Shown in pieces: positions 16,024 through 24,414 of a DNA stretch of 31,830 nucleotides. This DNA comes from Blastocatellia bacterium. GTDB taxonomy: Bacteria > Acidobacteriota > Blastocatellia > Pyrinomonadales > Pyrinomonadaceae. Below the pieces are notes generated by a model. It worked only from the letters and a program-made list of their open reading frames with translations. It had not been told where the DNA came from and did no database searches. Position 1 is the stretch's first letter, and the number at the start of each line of letters is the position of its first letter. The position numbers were made by a program, and so were the translations under genes. The DNA is taken from contig DNND01000093.1 in assembly GCA_003488005.1 (NCBI GenBank), positions 16,107 through 47,936 of the forward strand, read 5' to 3'.

Positions 16024-16725
16024 ATGATCAGCAAAACTTGGAGCCGCAAACCTATCGCGGCCTGTGTGGCAGTGGCCATTCTGAGTGTTTACTCAATGGT
16101 AGTGTTGGCGTCGCCGGCAGCAAAGGCCCCATCTGGAGAGCTGACAGTCTCCGGTAGCGTTACCGTCAACGGAGAGTCAGTAATTTCCGGTGGCACTCTG
16201 TTTTCGGACAGCGTCATCACGACGGCAGACAAGAGCATGGCAACCGTGAACCTTAGCAAGTTAGGTCGAGTGGAATTGTCACCGAACTCGAGCTTGCGAA
16301 TCAGCTTTACCGAAAAAGGTATCACTGGCTTGCTCGATAGCGGCAGTGCCCATGTTTCCACTTTGGGTGGCGTGACCGTAAATTTCACAACTAAGGACGG
16401 CGCGGTCATAGTAGATGGCAGCCAGGCCACTTCGTTTACAGTGAACGTCGTAAAGGGAATTACTTCTCTTACCACTCACTCTGGTCTCGCCCTGCTGCGT
16501 GTGGGCGGAACGTCGAAGCAAGTTGCGGCTGGTGAGAGCGCGACTGCTGGCACGCCAAATCCGAAGGACGATCCGGGCGATGACGACGATAAGATGAGCG
16601 GTGGCGAGTTGGCGGCATTCTTGCTCGCTGGCGGCGCTGCGGCTTTCTTGATTTTCTATGCGGTCACGCACAACAACGACCTGAACTTCGGCGGCACGGT
16701 GAACGTAATCAGCCCGGCCCGGTAA
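16024..16725 (+). CDS. FecR-like exported protein with C-terminal membrane segment
   Basis: The 233-residue protein has a signal sequence (residues 1 to about 32, ending near LASPAAKA) and then a FecR-type beta-rich domain. This shows the pattern GTLFSDSVITTADKSMATVNL, GRVELSPNSSLRI and VTTHSG-like repeats seen in FecR domains. An Asp-rich linker (DDPGDDDDK) leads to a hydrophobic helix (AAFLLAGGAAAFLIFYAV) near the C-terminus. It is probably anchored in the inner membrane with the beta domain in the periplasm. Unlike true FecR it lacks a neighbouring ECF sigma factor, so a surveillance or structural role is open. The start at 16024 is set by a strong Shine-Dalgarno, GGGAGGAAAG (16010-16019). 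It lies upstream of ugd. Confidence 0.75.
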   Translation: MISKTWSRKPIAACVAVAILSVYSMVVLASPAAKAPSGELTVSGSVTVNGESVISGGTLFSDSVITTADKSMATVNLSKLGRVELSPNSSLRISFTEKGITGLLDSGSAHVSTLGGVTVNFTTKDGAVIVDGSQATSFTVNVVKGITSLTTHSGLALLRVGGTSKQVAAGESATAGTPNPKDDPGDDDDKMSGGELAAFLLAGGAAAFLIFYAVTHNNDLNFGGTVNVISPAR

Positions 16726-16795
16726 GCGGTCGATTGCCTCTTTTCAACAAAAACCGCAGCGCGATAGTTAGCGCTGGGGTCATGCACCTACAACT

Positions 16796-16835
16796 TTGCG
16801 GGTCAGGCGACTTAGGTCGTGCTTGGCCCGCAAGC
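16796..16835 (+). terminator. Possible terminator after the FecR-like gene
   Basis: TTGCGGG (16796-16802) pairs with CCCGCAA (16827-16833), with an inner GCGAC/GTCGT stem, followed by GCTTTT. A smaller CAGCGC/GCGCTG hairpin lies just upstream (16757-16776). The U-tract is short, so this is only a candidate. Confidence 0.4.
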
Positions 16836-16883
16836 TTTTGGTTAGTAGCTTAATCCCTCCTGGGTTTTCCTTTAAGGTCATTC

Positions 16884-18182
16884 ATGCATATTGCGGTAGT
16901 TGGTACGGGTTATGTCGGCTTGGTAACGGGTGCTTGTTTCGCTGAGTTTGGCGTAGATGTAACTTGCGTCGATATTGACGCCGATAAGATTGCGCGCCTC
17001 TCCGCGGGTGAGATGCCGATTTATGAGCCCGGTCTGGAACAGTTAGTAACTAAAGATATGCAGTCGGGACGACTGCGGTTTACGACTGACATCAAGCAAG
17101 CGGTCGAACAGGCGCTGGTGATTTTTCTTGCGGTTGGGACGCCGCCGAAAAGTGACGGCTCACCGGACCTTAGTTTTGTGGAAGCGGCGGCCACCTCGGT
17201 TGCCGAATACATGAACGGATACAAGGTAATCGTCACCAAGTCGACAGTCCCCATCGGAACCGGTGAATGGCTGCGGAAATTGATCCGTGAAAAGCAGAAG
17301 TCGCGTTTGAACTTTGGCATAGTCTCGAATCCCGAGTTTCTGCGTGAGGGAGCGGCAATCAATGATTTCATGCGGCCTGATCGTGTGGTCATTGGCAGTC
17401 GCGATGAAGAGGCTATCGCAATCATGCGCGATCTCTATCGCCCCCTCTACCTAATCGAGGCGCCGTTCGTTATTACTTCGCTCGAGGCCGCTGAACTAAC
17501 CAAGTACGCAGCAAACGCCTTTTTGGCCACCAAAATATCCTTCATCAATGAGATCGCAAGCATGTGTGAAAGCATTGGTTGCGATGTGCACGATGTCGCC
17601 CGGGCCATCGGTATGGACCGGCGCATTGGCAACAAGTTTCTCCACGCGGGACCCGGCTTTGGCGGTTCCTGTTTTCCTAAGGACACACAGGCCCTCGCGT
17701 CGGTGGCGCGTCAGTTTGGCAGGGACTCCTTAATCGTCGATGCTGTTATAGAAGTAAATCGTAAACAACGTCAGGCGATGGTGCCCAAGATCGAAAAGTT
17801 GGTGGGCGAACTCAAGGGAAAAACGATTGCAATTTTGGGTTTAGCATTCAAGCCCGAGACTGACGACATGCGCGAAGCGCCGGCAATCGATATCATCAAG
17901 GGCTTGCTTGAGCGCGGAGCAAAGGTGGTTGCTTACGATCCGGTGGCGATGGGCGAAGCCGCCAAAGTACTACCGAACGTGCAATATGTAGAAGACGAAT
18001 ATGCGGCTGTAGCCGGCGCTGATGCGCTTGTCTTTGTTACCGAGTGGAATCAATTTCGCGCGCTCGATATGAAGCGCATTCATGATCTGATGAAATCGCC
18101 GCGCATCGCGGATTTAAGAAATATTTATCAACCTGAAGACATGCGCGAGTTGGGATTCGAATACGTAGGCGTCGGAAGATAA
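16884..18182 (+). CDS. ugd: UDP-glucose 6-dehydrogenase
   Basis: The 432-residue enzyme oxidises UDP-glucose to UDP-glucuronate with two NAD+, supplying precursors for capsule, exopolysaccharide or LPS sugars. The N-terminal Rossmann motif is GTGYVGLVTGACFAEFG, the central helix has KYAANAFLATKISFINEI, and the catalytic cysteine is Cys263 in GFGGSCFPKD. The C-terminal UDP-binding domain follows (ILGLAFKPETDDMREAPA). Length is normal. The next gene, 43 nt later on the same strand, is an NDP-sugar epimerase, so the pair probably forms a small nucleotide-sugar operon. GDP-mannose dehydrogenase is a related alternative but less likely. Confidence 0.93.
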   Translation: MHIAVVGTGYVGLVTGACFAEFGVDVTCVDIDADKIARLSAGEMPIYEPGLEQLVTKDMQSGRLRFTTDIKQAVEQALVIFLAVGTPPKSDGSPDLSFVEAAATSVAEYMNGYKVIVTKSTVPIGTGEWLRKLIREKQKSRLNFGIVSNPEFLREGAAINDFMRPDRVVIGSRDEEAIAIMRDLYRPLYLIEAPFVITSLEAAELTKYAANAFLATKISFINEIASMCESIGCDVHDVARAIGMDRRIGNKFLHAGPGFGGSCFPKDTQALASVARQFGRDSLIVDAVIEVNRKQRQAMVPKIEKLVGELKGKTIAILGLAFKPETDDMREAPAIDIIKGLLERGAKVVAYDPVAMGEAAKVLPNVQYVEDEYAAVAGADALVFVTEWNQFRALDMKRIHDLMKSPRIADLRNIYQPEDMRELGFEYVGVGR

Positions 18183-18225
18183 GCGGCGCGGCTCCTATCA
18201 CTTCGCGCAAACGCAGAATACTATT

Positions 18226-19206
18226 ATGGCCTTAACAGGAATAGCATTGGTAACTGGTGGAGCGGGTTTTATCGGGTCCCATATCGCGTCGGGATTGGCT
18301 AAATCTGGCGCGAGAGTTCGGATTATTGATGACCTGTCGACGGGCTACCGCGAAAACATTGCGGAGATCGGTGGCGATATAGATTTCATCGAAGGCTCGC
18401 TGGCGGACGAGTCCGTGCTGCGAAGAGCCATTGAAGATGTAGAACTGGTTTTTCACGAAGCCGCAATCCCTTCCGTCCCTCGTTCAGTTGAAAATCCCCG
18501 TCAGACGCACATTGCCAGTGTCGATTCCACTTTCTCACTTTTGTTGGCCGCGCGTGATAACAGAGTCAAGCGTCTGGTCTATGCGGCTTCGAGCTCCGCC
18601 TATGGAGATCAGCCGACCCTTCCAAAAGTTGAAACGATGCTGCCTGATCCGCTGTCTCCTTATGCCGTCGCGAAACTGGTTGGCGAGTATTACTGCCAGG
18701 TCTTCACGCGCGTTTATGGTTTAGAGACTTTGTCGCTGCGTTACTTTAATGTGTTTGGCCCAAGACAAGATCCCAGTTCGCAGTATTCGGGAGTGATCTC
18801 ACGCTTTATCAGCGCGCTCTTGTCGGGTCAGCGACCGGTGATTTACGGCGATGGTGAACAGTCGCGTGATTTTACCTATATCGATAATGTCGTCGCTGCC
18901 AATCTCAAGGCTGCGGAAACAACAAAGGGTGTGGGACAAATCATCAATGTCGCCAACGGCGAACGAGTCACGCTCAATCAGCTATTGGAACAGCTAAAAC
19001 AACTGACCGGCATGAACGACGCGCAAGCGGATTACCAGGATCTTCGCAGAGGCGATGTGCGAGACAGTCTGGCCGACATCAGTCGCGCCCGCGAGTGGCT
19101 GGACTTTGCACCTCATGTGGATTTGCAAACGGGATTAAAGTTAACGATGGATTGGTGGAAGGATAGCCGTTTTGCAAAGCAAGGAACCGCGAGCCAACCT
19201 GCCTGA
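18226..19206 (+). CDS. NAD-dependent sugar-nucleotide epimerase (WbpP/GalE-like)
   Basis: The 326-residue extended SDR binds NAD through TGGAGFIGSH near the N-terminus and has the catalytic SSSAYG and YAVAK (Tyr146, Lys150). Later motifs include RYFNVFGPRQDPSSQYSGVI and YGDGEQSRDFTYIDNVV, typical of UDP-GlcNAc(A)/UDP-glucuronate 4-epimerases and dehydratases of surface polysaccharide pathways. Being next to ugd, it may epimerise UDP-glucuronate or UDP-GlcNAc derivatives; the substrate is not certain. Its stop lies only 7 nt from the stop of the convergent mtnA gene, leaving almost no room for a terminator. Confidence 0.85.
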   Translation: MALTGIALVTGGAGFIGSHIASGLAKSGARVRIIDDLSTGYRENIAEIGGDIDFIEGSLADESVLRRAIEDVELVFHEAAIPSVPRSVENPRQTHIASVDSTFSLLLAARDNRVKRLVYAASSSAYGDQPTLPKVETMLPDPLSPYAVAKLVGEYYCQVFTRVYGLETLSLRYFNVFGPRQDPSSQYSGVISRFISALLSGQRPVIYGDGEQSRDFTYIDNVVAANLKAAETTKGVGQIINVANGERVTLNQLLEQLKQLTGMNDAQADYQDLRRGDVRDSLADISRAREWLDFAPHVDLQTGLKLTMDWWKDSRFAKQGTASQPA

Positions 19207-19213
19207 CAAGGTC

Positions 19214-20287
19214 TCATTCGCCGGACGACGCCGCAGCACCGCTATCGGCCTTCAACTTGTGCAGGCTCTCGAAGTAGGGCGCCCTCGCCACTCCACGATC
19301 GGTAATAATCGCGGTTATCAAGTCATTAGGCGTCACGTCAAAAGCCGGATTGCTTACTTCGACGCCATCGGGCGCCAATTGCTGACCCCGGATGTGCGTC
19401 ACCTCTTTACTGTCGCGTTGCTCGATCGGAATTTCCTGACCTGACTTCAATGTCAAATCAAGCGTCGAGATTGGAGCGGCAACGTAAAAAGGTATGTCAT
19501 GCTTCCGCGCAAGCACGGCAACCATGTAGGTCCCAATCTTATTGGCGGTGTCGCCATTACCTGCAATCCGATCCGCGCCAACCACCACCACGTTAACTTT
19601 TCCGCTTTGCATCACGGAACCAGCCATGTTGTCGGTGATGACCGTGACGGGAATGTTGTCCTTTGCCAGTTCCCATGCGGTTAGGCGCAACCCCTGTAGG
19701 AAGGGCCTCGTCTCATCGGCAATCACCGCTACGCGCTTTCCCGCGTCACGGGCGCCACGAATTACACCGAGCGCCGTTCCATAATCCCCGGCCGTCGCCA
19801 GCGCGCCGGCGTTGCAGTGAGTTAGCACCGTGTCACCGTCAGCAATCAAGTCTGCGCCGAAACGTCCGATGGCCCGGTTTGCCGCAATGTCTTCCTGGAA
19901 AATCTTTTGCGCTTCGTCCACCAGACTTGCTTTGATTTCTTCGACGCTGTCCGTTTTGCTCTTTTCGCGATTGAAGCGGTCGCGCATGCGTTCAATTGCC
20001 CAGAATAGGTTAACTGCCGTTGGCCTGGTTTCACTCATGACTTGGCACATGTAAGTGAAATCATCTTCCAGATCAGCGACAGACATTCCCACCGATTGAC
20101 TAGCGCCGAGCGCGAGACCCATCGCCGCGGACACACCGATTGCGGGAGCTCCGCGGACGACCATTTTCTTGATTGCGTCGGCTACCTCGTCCCAGGATCG
20201 CAACGTCAGATATTTCTCTTCGGTTGGAAGCAGACGCTGGTCGATCATGCGTATGCCCTCCTTGGTCCATTCGACCGTTTTAATCAT
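19214..20287 (-). CDS. mtnA: S-methyl-5-thioribose-1-phosphate isomerase
   Basis: The 357-residue enzyme converts 5-methylthioribose-1-phosphate to methylthioribulose-1-phosphate in methionine salvage. The sequence shows VVRGAPAIGVSAAMGLALG, the catalytic Cys (about 157) in THCNAGALATAGDYGTALG, and the catalytic Asp (about 238) in GADRIAGNGDTANKIGTY, close to the Cys160/Asp240 positions of characterised enzymes. A GGAG Shine-Dalgarno precedes the ATG. It lies 84 nt downstream of the GT-C glycosyltransferase on the same strand and has no other methionine-salvage gene nearby. Confidence 0.95.
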   Translation of the reverse strand: MIKTVEWTKEGIRMIDQRLLPTEEKYLTLRSWDEVADAIKKMVVRGAPAIGVSAAMGLALGASQSVGMSVADLEDDFTYMCQVMSETRPTAVNLFWAIERMRDRFNREKSKTDSVEEIKASLVDEAQKIFQEDIAANRAIGRFGADLIADGDTVLTHCNAGALATAGDYGTALGVIRGARDAGKRVAVIADETRPFLQGLRLTAWELAKDNIPVTVITDNMAGSVMQSGKVNVVVVGADRIAGNGDTANKIGTYMVAVLARKHDIPFYVAAPISTLDLTLKSGQEIPIEQRDSKEVTHIRGQQLAPDGVEVSNPAFDVTPNDLITAIITDRGVARAPYFESLHKLKADSGAAASSGE

Positions 20288-20371
20288 TCGCTACAACTCC
20301 AAAAATGGTTTTTGAGACTTGCCAATCTTACTTGACACTAAAAAGCAGAGCAAAGCGCGAGGTAGCTTCTT

Positions 20372-22009
20372 CTATCTACGCCCCATTCGTACCATGAAGG
20401 CCTGCTGTCCCTGTGCTTGAATCGACTGAACACTGCGCATCGTATAACCCATGCTTCCGAGTGTGCTGAGCGGAGGCAGTTTTTCATCCCAACGGGGAGC
20501 TCGATACGCGATCCAAATCTCGTCACCAGTGAGTTGCGCAGTATTCATTACCCCGATTTCGTTGAAGTGCCGCGGCAGAAAATAAGCGGGATCCTCTTGA
20601 ATCCCCTCGACACCCTTGACGACGATTACTTTGAATTGCTTGCGCTGGGATGAATCAAAAGCAAACCAAAGGTGATAGGCGACCAAATCCTCGAAAGCAT
20701 AAACGCGAACTTCTTGCGCCGGCTGTGGCGCGCTTGCCTCCACCTGCCGTGCAAGAGGCTCCCAGGCGCACCAGATGAAAACCGGCGGGCGCGCCAGGGC
20801 CCAGGCTATTCCTGCGAGCAGAAACCACGATCCCAGGATCAGACCGACTGCGATTCTAAGCCAATTCTTTGGAGACCGAACAACCGCAACCGAAACCAAA
20901 ATCGCGTAAGGCGCAGCGACAATGATTAAGTGGCGAGTGCCCCAGACCGAGTGTTGCAAGAGCCAACTGAGCCCGAAGACGATAATCACCGGCGCCAAAA
21001 TGAACAGGAACAGCGCACGAATTGTCTGCACGTTCGCGTCGTCCACCAACTCAGCCCGGCGCCAAACGCGCACCGAAAAGAACACCAAGGGTGCGCCTAA
21101 GATTATTATCGCAAAGAAAGCGGTGAGCAGATCGTACGGTCGAGCGGCCGTGCTTTGAATGAACCAGAATGGTTTGTTCAGCAATGCATAAAACTGCGTC
21201 ATGTCCCACAGAGTTGGCCGTGTCAGCCAGCCAATGTTCTGCGCTAAGCCCTTCCCAGCTTCTTTGTTTGCATTAACCAGGAAAGCCCATGGGGCATACG
21301 CGAGCAGCAATAACGCGAAAGCGATGAGAAAAGGTTGGGCCTTTCGCCGCCGCCAAATCACCAGCGCCAGGCACTCGACCGCCACGACCATCCAACCGGC
21401 ATAATGTGAATACACCAGTAATAAATTGACCAGGAACAACCATCCGAGCTGTTTGCGCGAAACGTCTTTGGCTCGGAAAAATTTAACGAAGAGCCACAGC
21501 GAACAAAGCGAAAGCAACAGCAACAGCGAGTACATCCGCAGCTCCTGCGCGTATTTGATCAGATAGCCGTTGACGGCCAACAGCAGTAACGAAAGGTTGC
21601 GCTCACTTCGTTTCAATTCCAGCTCGCGGCAAAGAAGCACGAAGGGAATAATCGCGCCGATGCTGATTAAGGCCGGAAGCAATCGTAACCAAAGCAAGGA
21701 CTCGCCGCCCAACCAAATCCAAGTCTTGAGCAGCAGGTAAAACAGCGGCGGATGGATTATGTCCGCTGCCACAAACCGCAGTAGTTCAAGCCAGCCGTGG
21801 CGCGCCGCATGAACGCTGAAGATTTCGTCAAACCACAGGCAACTCGCCGACAGGCGCCACAGTCTGACCGCAGCAAACAACCCAACAACTCCAGCCGTTA
21901 AAAGCGTCGAAAAAGAATTTTTAGCCTCGGCTTCGTTCGTAGCGTTTGTTGGCGGCTGTGTCGTTGGACTAAGGGTCATAAGAGAAGAATCGCATTTGCT
22001 TATGCGCAT
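20372..22009 (-). CDS. GT-C fold membrane glycosyltransferase (PMT/ArnT-like)
   Basis: This is a polytopic membrane protein of about 545 residues with many hydrophobic segments. The first large loop contains the acidic pair in SCLWFDEIFSVHAA and is followed by ADIIHPPLFYLLLKTW, the HPPL pattern of PMT_2-type GT-C enzymes. It probably transfers a sugar from a polyprenyl-phosphate donor to a lipid or protein outside the cytoplasmic membrane; the acceptor is unknown. A longer frame begins at 22216, but its first 69 residues lie antisense to the cobalamin riboswitch and look non-coding. ATG 22009 and ATG 21979 are both possible starts. It is divergent from the btu operon. Confidence 0.78.
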   Translation of the reverse strand: MRISKCDSSLMTLSPTTQPPTNATNEAEAKNSFSTLLTAGVVGLFAAVRLWRLSASCLWFDEIFSVHAARHGWLELLRFVAADIIHPPLFYLLLKTWIWLGGESLLWLRLLPALISIGAIIPFVLLCRELELKRSERNLSLLLLAVNGYLIKYAQELRMYSLLLLLSLCSLWLFVKFFRAKDVSRKQLGWLFLVNLLLVYSHYAGWMVVAVECLALVIWRRRKAQPFLIAFALLLLAYAPWAFLVNANKEAGKGLAQNIGWLTRPTLWDMTQFYALLNKPFWFIQSTAARPYDLLTAFFAIIILGAPLVFFSVRVWRRAELVDDANVQTIRALFLFILAPVIIVFGLSWLLQHSVWGTRHLIIVAAPYAILVSVAVVRSPKNWLRIAVGLILGSWFLLAGIAWALARPPVFIWCAWEPLARQVEASAPQPAQEVRVYAFEDLVAYHLWFAFDSSQRKQFKVIVVKGVEGIQEDPAYFLPRHFNEIGVMNTAQLTGDEIWIAYRAPRWDEKLPPLSTLGSMGYTMRSVQSIQAQGQQAFMVRMGRR

Positions 22010-22087
22010 TTGCGAAAACCCGCCGACGAAAGATTGTTGACTTGGTGATGCGAGTATACATTGCCGCCAATCTTCTTCGGCAATCGT

Positions 22088-22116
22088 TTGACATGGCCCG
22101 AAACGCGTGTTAGTGT
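22088..22116 (+). promoter_or_regulatory. Sigma-70-like promoter of the btu operon
   Basis: A perfect -35 TTGACA (22088-22093) is separated by 17 bp from TAGTGT (22111-22116), which is preceded by TGT, an extended -10. Transcription starting near 22123 would place the cobalamin riboswitch at the very 5' end of the message. Confidence 0.55.
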
Positions 22117-22147
22117 CCGCCCAATTACGACTTGATCTTTTTATTTG

Positions 22148-22287
22148 AAAGCGTCTGGGTGCCCCGACAACGGGGAGAATAGGGAAGCGGGTGAGAATCC
22201 CGCGCGGTCGCGCCACTGTGATGAGGCATTAGATTACTGCGGTAGTCGAATTAGCTCTCTAAGCCAGGAGACCTGCCAGGATGCTTT
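22148..22287 (+). ncRNA. Cobalamin riboswitch 1 (upstream of btuF)
   Basis: The aptamer shows the conserved core GGGAAGCGGGTGAGAATCCC followed by CGCGGTCGCGCCACTGTGA, and the B12-box AGCCAGGAGACCTGCC at about 22262-22277. AAAGC (22148-22152) can close P1 with GCTTT (22283-22287). The downstream expression platform includes a hairpin that overlaps the ribosome-binding site of btuF. Binding of adenosylcobalamin or a related corrinoid is expected to lower expression of the import genes. Confidence 0.92.
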
Positions 22288-22361
22288 GCAGTTTCGAACG
22301 CTTCGCGGAAAGGCGTTCAGGCCGCACGGACCACCAGCTTACATTCCGGTCCCGACGATTG

Positions 22362-22389
22362 CCTGTTTCTTTTTGCGAAAACAGGAGGT
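22362..22389 (+). promoter_or_regulatory. RBS-sequestering hairpin before btuF
   Basis: CCTGTTT (22362-22368) pairs with AAACAGG (22379-22385). The second arm overlaps the Shine-Dalgarno AGGAGGT (22383-22389). This is a plausible expression platform for translational control by the upstream cobalamin aptamer. Confidence 0.5.
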
Positions 22390-22402
22390 CGCCGGGACTT
22401 TT

Positions 22403-23335
22403 TTGCTGTCACACCACGTCAAAACACAACTCATCGTTCGCGCTCTAATTCTTTCTTGCGTCCTTATCAGTGTACTGAGTTGCGCGCAACGACAAGGCCC
22501 ATCCGAACTGAAGACTCAGGCGCGAGAGGTCGTTGACGAGGCGGGACGAAAGGTAGCGCTGCCGGCAAAGATCGAGCGAGTAGTTTCGCTGGCTCCAAAC
22601 CTAACTGAGATTGTCTATGCGGTTGGCGCGGGCGACAGCCTCGTAGGAAACACCACTTTTTGTAATTATCCACCTCAGGCAAAAGACGTTGCTAAAGTGG
22701 GCGACACACTTCAGCCGAGCATTGAACGAATACTCGCGCTTCGCCCGCAGCTCGTACTTGTTTCGACTGCTTCGCAGTTGGAAGCTTTTACCTCGCAATT
22801 GAATGAACAGCAGATTGCCGTTTACATCACCGATCCGCGCGATCTTGAAGGTGTGTTTCGTTCGATCGTGAACGTTGGCGATTTGTTGAATGAACCGGTG
22901 GGCGCGGCAGAATTAGTGAAGCAGTTGCGGGCGCGCACTGACGCCGTCGAGCGAGCCGTAGCCGGGCGTCCCACGGTGTCTGTTTTTTTCCAATTGTCCG
23001 GGCAGCCGTTGTACACGGCCGGCAAGACTTCATTCGTCACCAATCTAATCGAACGCGCGGGCGGGCGTTCCGTAACCGCGGACGTGAACGAGGCCTGGCC
23101 ACGGTTAAGCGACGAAGCGGCACTCGCCTCGCGACCAGAAGCAATAATCATGCTTTCAGGCGCGATGGGCGCCACGGCAAATGCCCAAGTGGCAAATGCG
23201 CTCAGGAATTCGCCGGCAGTTAAGAACGGTCGCGTTTATCTGATCGATGCCGAACTCCTGACGAGGCCCGGGCCGCGTCTGGTTGACGGCTTAGAGCAAA
23301 TCGCCCGAGCGCTTCACCCGGAAGCTTTTAAGTAA
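22403..23335 (+). CDS. btuF: Cobalamin-binding lipoprotein BtuF (ABC transporter)
   Basis: The protein of about 310 residues is the extracytoplasmic substrate-binding component of a vitamin B12 ABC importer. It starts with a lipoprotein signal ending in the lipobox VLSC, so it is probably lipid-anchored rather than free in the periplasm. The BtuF/TroA-type fold is visible in REVVDEAGRKVALPAKIERV, VVSLAPNLTEIVYAVGA and RPQLVLVS, with a long central helix and a C-terminal lobe. The long open frame begins at 22145 inside the riboswitch, which cannot be right. A Shine-Dalgarno AGGAGGT (22383-22389) and the signal peptide point to a non-ATG start, TTG 22403 (13 nt spacing) or CTG 22406. Control is by riboswitch 1. 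Confidence 0.85.
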   Translation: MLSHHVKTQLIVRALILSCVLISVLSCAQRQGPSELKTQAREVVDEAGRKVALPAKIERVVSLAPNLTEIVYAVGAGDSLVGNTTFCNYPPQAKDVAKVGDTLQPSIERILALRPQLVLVSTASQLEAFTSQLNEQQIAVYITDPRDLEGVFRSIVNVGDLLNEPVGAAELVKQLRARTDAVERAVAGRPTVSVFFQLSGQPLYTAGKTSFVTNLIERAGGRSVTADVNEAWPRLSDEAALASRPEAIIMLSGAMGATANAQVANALRNSPAVKNGRVYLIDAELLTRPGPRLVDGLEQIARALHPEAFK

Positions 23336-23342
23336 AGACAGC

Positions 23343-24401
23343 ATGAACGAGAAAACTACAGCTATCGGTCGTAATGCCGCTTCGCTCGAGCGTGGCGCCC
23401 GGGCAACGTTGAGAAAAACACTCATCGTTTGCGGGGCACTCGCAGTCATTCTAATTTTGATTTCAATCATCGCGGCGACGATGGGCAGCGAGCGACTTCC
23501 AATCGTTGATTTACTACGCGCGCTTGTCACTGGAGGAACCAACACTGGCGCGCTGACAGCCACTCAGCGCGCGATCCTTTTCGACATACGCTTGCCTCGG
23601 ATTTTGCTCGCGGCCACGGTTGGTGCATCGCTGGCTGCATCCGGCGCAAGTTACCAGGCGTTACTGCGCAATGCGTTAGCCGAGCCTTATCTTTTGGGTA
23701 TTTCGAATGGCGCCGCCGTAGGAACTATGGTCGCGTTGGTGTTCCTCGGAGCAAACGAGTGGACACGGCCATTGATGGCATTTGGCGGAGCGCTTGCCGC
23801 AACTTTTGTCGTTTATCGTTTGGCGCGGGGTCGTGCCGGAGCGACGCCGGAAAAATTAATCCTGGCCGGCGTGATCGTCACAACGTTTCAATCGTCGGCG
23901 ATCGTTTTCATTACCACGCTGATGGATGCGACGCGCATACGTTCTTTTACTTTTTGGTTACTTGGGGATCTGTCCCAAGCCACACCTCGCTCAATTTGGA
24001 TCGCAGTTGGCTCGACGGTGGTCGGGGTTGCAGCCCTGACTCTTAAAGCTCGTCCGCTAAATCTAATGATGCTTGGCGAGCGCGATGCTTTTGATCTTGG
24101 GGTTGAAGTTGAACGGGTACGCTTACAGGTTTTCCTGGCGGCCAGTCTGCTCGTCGGCGTTTCAGTTGCGTTGGGAGGTTCGGTTGGGTACGTCGGCCTG
24201 GTGGTGCCGCATTTGGTTCGCATGTCCACCAGCGGCGATAACCGTTTGACGATTCCGGCGGCGGCACTCGCAGGCGCATCGTTTGTGATAGTTGCAGACA
24301 CGTTGGCGCGGACAGTAATCGCGCCGCGCGAACTTCCGGTGGGCGCGATCACCGCGTTAATCGGCGCGCCGTTATTTATTTACTTGTTAAAGCGGCGCTA
24401 G
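23343..24401 (+). CDS. btuC: BtuC/FecCD-type ABC transporter permease
   Basis: The 352-residue protein has about ten membrane segments and is the channel subunit of the corrinoid importer. FecCD-family motifs include RLPRILLAATVGASLAASGA, YQALLRNALAEPYLLGISNG (the gate and BtuD-facing region) and LGGSVGYVGLVVPHLVR. An N-terminal cytoplasmic extension of about 25 residues precedes the first membrane segment. The start lies 7 nt after the btuF stop, and the BtuD gene begins 13 nt after the end, so the three form one operon under riboswitch 1. Iron-siderophore permeases are the alternative family members; the riboswitch decides for cobalamin. Confidence 0.92.
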   Translation: MNEKTTAIGRNAASLERGARATLRKTLIVCGALAVILILISIIAATMGSERLPIVDLLRALVTGGTNTGALTATQRAILFDIRLPRILLAATVGASLAASGASYQALLRNALAEPYLLGISNGAAVGTMVALVFLGANEWTRPLMAFGGALAATFVVYRLARGRAGATPEKLILAGVIVTTFQSSAIVFITTLMDATRIRSFTFWLLGDLSQATPRSIWIAVGSTVVGVAALTLKARPLNLMMLGERDAFDLGVEVERVRLQVFLAASLLVGVSVALGGSVGYVGLVVPHLVRMSTSGDNRLTIPAAALAGASFVIVADTLARTVIAPRELPVGAITALIGAPLFIYLLKRR

Positions 24402-24414
24402 GTCGAGTTGAAGA

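Noticed and set aside
22010..22216. N-terminal 69 residues of the long form of the GT-C glycosyltransferase
   Set aside because: Antisense to the riboswitch and promoter of the btu operon; hydrophilic and unlike the family.
22145..22402. Reading frame running into btuF from 22145
   Set aside because: It lies within cobalamin riboswitch 1 and its expression platform; the encoded peptide is not a signal sequence.
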